In this document: positions 62,420-64,000 of the stretch, one piece after another | How positions within the stretch are numbered: position 1 is the first letter of the stretch | Layout of the letters: each line of letters begins with the position of its first letter | NCBI RefSeq assembly: GCF_900184965.1 | Contig: NZ_FXYA01000002.1 | Location: 26,303 to 90,302, forward strand | Direction of reading: 5' to 3' | Length of the DNA stretch: 64,000 nucleotides | Origin: Akkermansia muciniphila | Lineage (GTDB): Bacteria; Verrucomicrobiota; Verrucomicrobiia; Verrucomicrobiales; Akkermansiaceae | The notes under the pieces: generated by a model | Database searches by the model: none | What the model was told of the DNA's origin: nothing | Seen by the model: the letters and a program-made list of their open reading frames with translations, nothing else | Position numbers and translations under genes: made by a program

Positions 62420-63847
62420 TCATGCGTCATCAGAGGCCCGCTGTTCCTGTTTCTGCTGTTCCGTAAGCCTTCTGGCGGCGAAACGCTGGAAACGCCAAAC
62501 AATAATCAGTATCGCCAATAAAAAGATGCCTGAGCCGCCCCACAACAGCCAAAAAGCGGCGGAAGCCGCCTTTTCATCCCCCATTTCTCCAGCCTGGTTC
62601 CAATAATAATAGGATAAAAGAGGATTCCAGGGCAGTGAACTGTCCGGCAGAAGATGGAGCCGCGCCATGCGGTTCATGGCCGGCAGATAGGCCGCCTGGG
62701 CGGATGCTTTCATCAGGGAATCTCCCTGAACCTCGTCACCCCGTGTATAATATACCTGAGCCAGCATATACATGGCCTTGGGATCCCCTGTAGCGTCAGC
62801 CACACGCCGCAGCAGCCTGTAGGCTTCGTCCGCATCCAGTTCCCCGCCCTTTCCGTTCTGGAGCAGCTCCGCGGCCTTTAGGGCCGCAGGGAAATACCCG
62901 GTGGCGGCAGCTTCACGATACAGAGCCAGGGCCCGGGCCGCCTGTTCTGCGGAAGGAGCTCCCTCCAGCAGCATATCCGCCAGGGCAGCCATGCTGTACG
63001 GATCCTTCCATTCCGCCCCTTTTTCAAACCAGTAAAGGGCCTTTTCCCGGTCAGGGGGCAAATACTTGCCGTCCCGGAACATCATGCCCAGTTCCATCAC
63101 GGCTCCCAAATCTTTACGGGAGGCCGCCTTTTCAAACCATTCCACGGCCCTGGACGCATTCTGCGGCACTCCCAGCCCATCCCGGTACTTAAATGCCAGA
63201 AGTCCTTGTGCCGTCAGATTGCCGCTTTCCGCTGCCTGAAGAAGATATGGGACTGATTTTTCCGGAGAACTATCCGGAACCAGCTTTCGTTCATAAACAA
63301 GAGCAGCCCATAACGCTGCCTTGGAGTCGCCGTCATCAGCCTCCTTCTTCCACGTCTGGAGAGATTTTTTATAATAACGGGCTGCCGTTGCCTCATCCTT
63401 CGGCCCTCCTGCTCCCTGGGAAACCATTACAGCCGCCTGGTACTGTGCCGCGGCATTACCGTTGTCAGCTGCGCGGGTAAACCAGTACCGGGCCTTTTCC
63501 AGATTTTTTGGGTACAGGCGGCTGCCTGCATAAAACAGCTTGCCCAAGGCCAGCATGGAATCCACATCTCCGTTATTGGCCTCTTTCTCCGCCAGGGAAA
63601 CATACTCGGACATCCATTTGGACGTTTCCGCCGCATTACCCTCCACGTCATAATGCACAGCCAGCTCCCGGGCGGCAGCTGGATCCCCATGCAGAGCTTT
63701 TTCGCGGAGACCGGACAGGTAAACCTCAAAATTTTCCTCCCCGGCAGGCGTCGGAGAGGAAATATCCTGAGAAGCAAGAAGTGGACACTGAACAAGAGAC
63801 AGTCCCCACAATCCGGCAAAAAGCCACCTTTTGCAATGTTTCTTCAT
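62420..63847 (-). CDS. Exported Sel1-repeat protein with C-terminal membrane anchor
   Basis: About 475 residues: signal peptide (MKKHCKRWLFAGLWGLSLVQ), then at least eight Sel1-like repeats (ARYWFTRAADNGNAAAQYQA, AVEWFEKAASRKDLGAVMEL, ALYWFEKGAEWKDPYSMAAL and others), and a single membrane helix near the end (WLLWGGSGIFLLAILIIVW) with a short charged tail. The repeats should be periplasmic, held at the inner membrane by the last helix. A scaffold role is likely; the partner is unknown. An in-frame ATG five codons upstream is less likely to be the start. Confidence 0.85.
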   Translation of the reverse strand: MKKHCKRWLFAGLWGLSLVQCPLLASQDISSPTPAGEENFEVYLSGLREKALHGDPAAARELAVHYDVEGNAAETSKWMSEYVSLAEKEANNGDVDSMLALGKLFYAGSRLYPKNLEKARYWFTRAADNGNAAAQYQAAVMVSQGAGGPKDEATAARYYKKSLQTWKKEADDGDSKAALWAALVYERKLVPDSSPEKSVPYLLQAAESGNLTAQGLLAFKYRDGLGVPQNASRAVEWFEKAASRKDLGAVMELGMMFRDGKYLPPDREKALYWFEKGAEWKDPYSMAALADMLLEGAPSAEQAARALALYREAAATGYFPAALKAAELLQNGKGGELDADEAYRLLRRVADATGDPKAMYMLAQVYYTRGDEVQGDSLMKASAQAAYLPAMNRMARLHLLPDSSLPWNPLLSYYYWNQAGEMGDEKAASAAFWLLWGGSGIFLLAILIIVWRFQRFAARRLTEQQKQEQRASDDA

Positions 63848-63865
63848 ACCGGAACAAGTCATTCA

Positions 63866-64000
63866 TTAATGGCCTCTGTTTCCGCGGGAAAAACTGCCGG
63901 AAGACCTGCCTCCAAAGCCCGGTTTACGAAAACCGCCTTCACGGCGCTGAAAACCTCCTTCGCGGCGGTCTCTACCAAAACCGCTTTCACGGCGTTGGAA
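63866..64000 (-). CDS. C-terminal Arg/Gly-rich tail, probably of a DEAD-box RNA helicase (5' part outside window)
   Basis: Only the last 44 codons are in the window, reading minus-strand units such as FGRDRREGGFQRREGGF and a terminal GGRSSGSFSRGNRGH. RGG-like tails of this kind close DEAD-box helicases and some RRM proteins in this phylum. The helicase core lies beyond the right edge, so the identity is inferred from composition only. Confidence 0.5.
   Translation of the reverse strand, partial: FQRRESGFGRDRREGGFQRREGGFRKPGFGGRSSGSFSRGNRGH

Overview
The window is a chromosomal segment from a GC-rich bacterium of the Verrucomicrobiota, most likely Akkermansia (A. muciniphila or a close relative). 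No rRNA or other definitive marker is present, so this is inferred from gene content: a PEP-CTERM sorting signal, a TIGR03790 protein, a bacterial SMUG1-type uracil-DNA glycosylase, many Sel1-repeat lipoproteins, a complete succinate-to-propionate module and a secreted GH36-like glycosidase. No phage, transposon, integron or CRISPR array is visible. It reads as ordinary core chromosome with a few lineage-specific genes.

Layout. Positions 1-12,050 are all on the plus strand: an M28 peptidase (cut by the window edge), an esterase, then a tight run of ileS, lspA, a DUF1573 protein, a rhodanese, sufS, a lipoprotein hydrolase, a membrane protein and a membrane-anchored pseudokinase with a discoidin-like C-terminus. 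rplS and a TIGR03790 protein follow on the minus strand. Positions 14,623-21,701 hold the propionate block: methylmalonyl-CoA epimerase, the four subunits of a Na+-pumping methylmalonyl-CoA decarboxylase, a biotin ligase that can charge its biotin carrier, and an acyl-CoA:carboxylate CoA-transferase that can return CoA to succinate. It ends in a strong terminator.

Positions 22,500-30,300 carry dTDP-sugar genes (rfbA, rfbB), pfkA, a SMUG1-type glycosylase, gatB and poxB. At 30,390-34,130 a PEP-CTERM LamG protein and a GH36-like glycosidase diverge from an AT-rich 450-bp region, where each gene has a copy of the same 15-bp palindrome in the same relative orientation. Then come a Ca2+ P-type ATPase, an RND pump with its adaptor, a DASS transporter, a small histone-H1-like basic protein, thiD, lipoproteins and a porin.

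Positions 49,100-51,950 contain a decayed fragment resembling an alkyltransferase-like DNA repair gene, an orphan Eco57I/TaqI-like adenine methyltransferase, and a tRNA cluster (two identical tRNA-Lys(CTT) and a tRNA-Thr(CGT)). The last 12 kb hold an SDR oxidoreductase, a lipoprotein, peptide deformylase (apparently with a GTG start), tdh, an alpha-glucan phosphorylase homologue lacking the PLP lysine, a K+ channel, an ArsC/Spx-like reductase, a beta-CASP nuclease, tatA, a Sel1-repeat protein and the Arg/Gly-rich tail of what is probably a DEAD-box helicase.

Most curious points: the paired palindromes at 31,195 and 31,433; the phosphorylase with Ser in place of the PLP lysine; the roughly 180-residue insertion in the decarboxylase beta subunit; the pseudokinase-discoidin fusion; and the alkyltransferase remnant.
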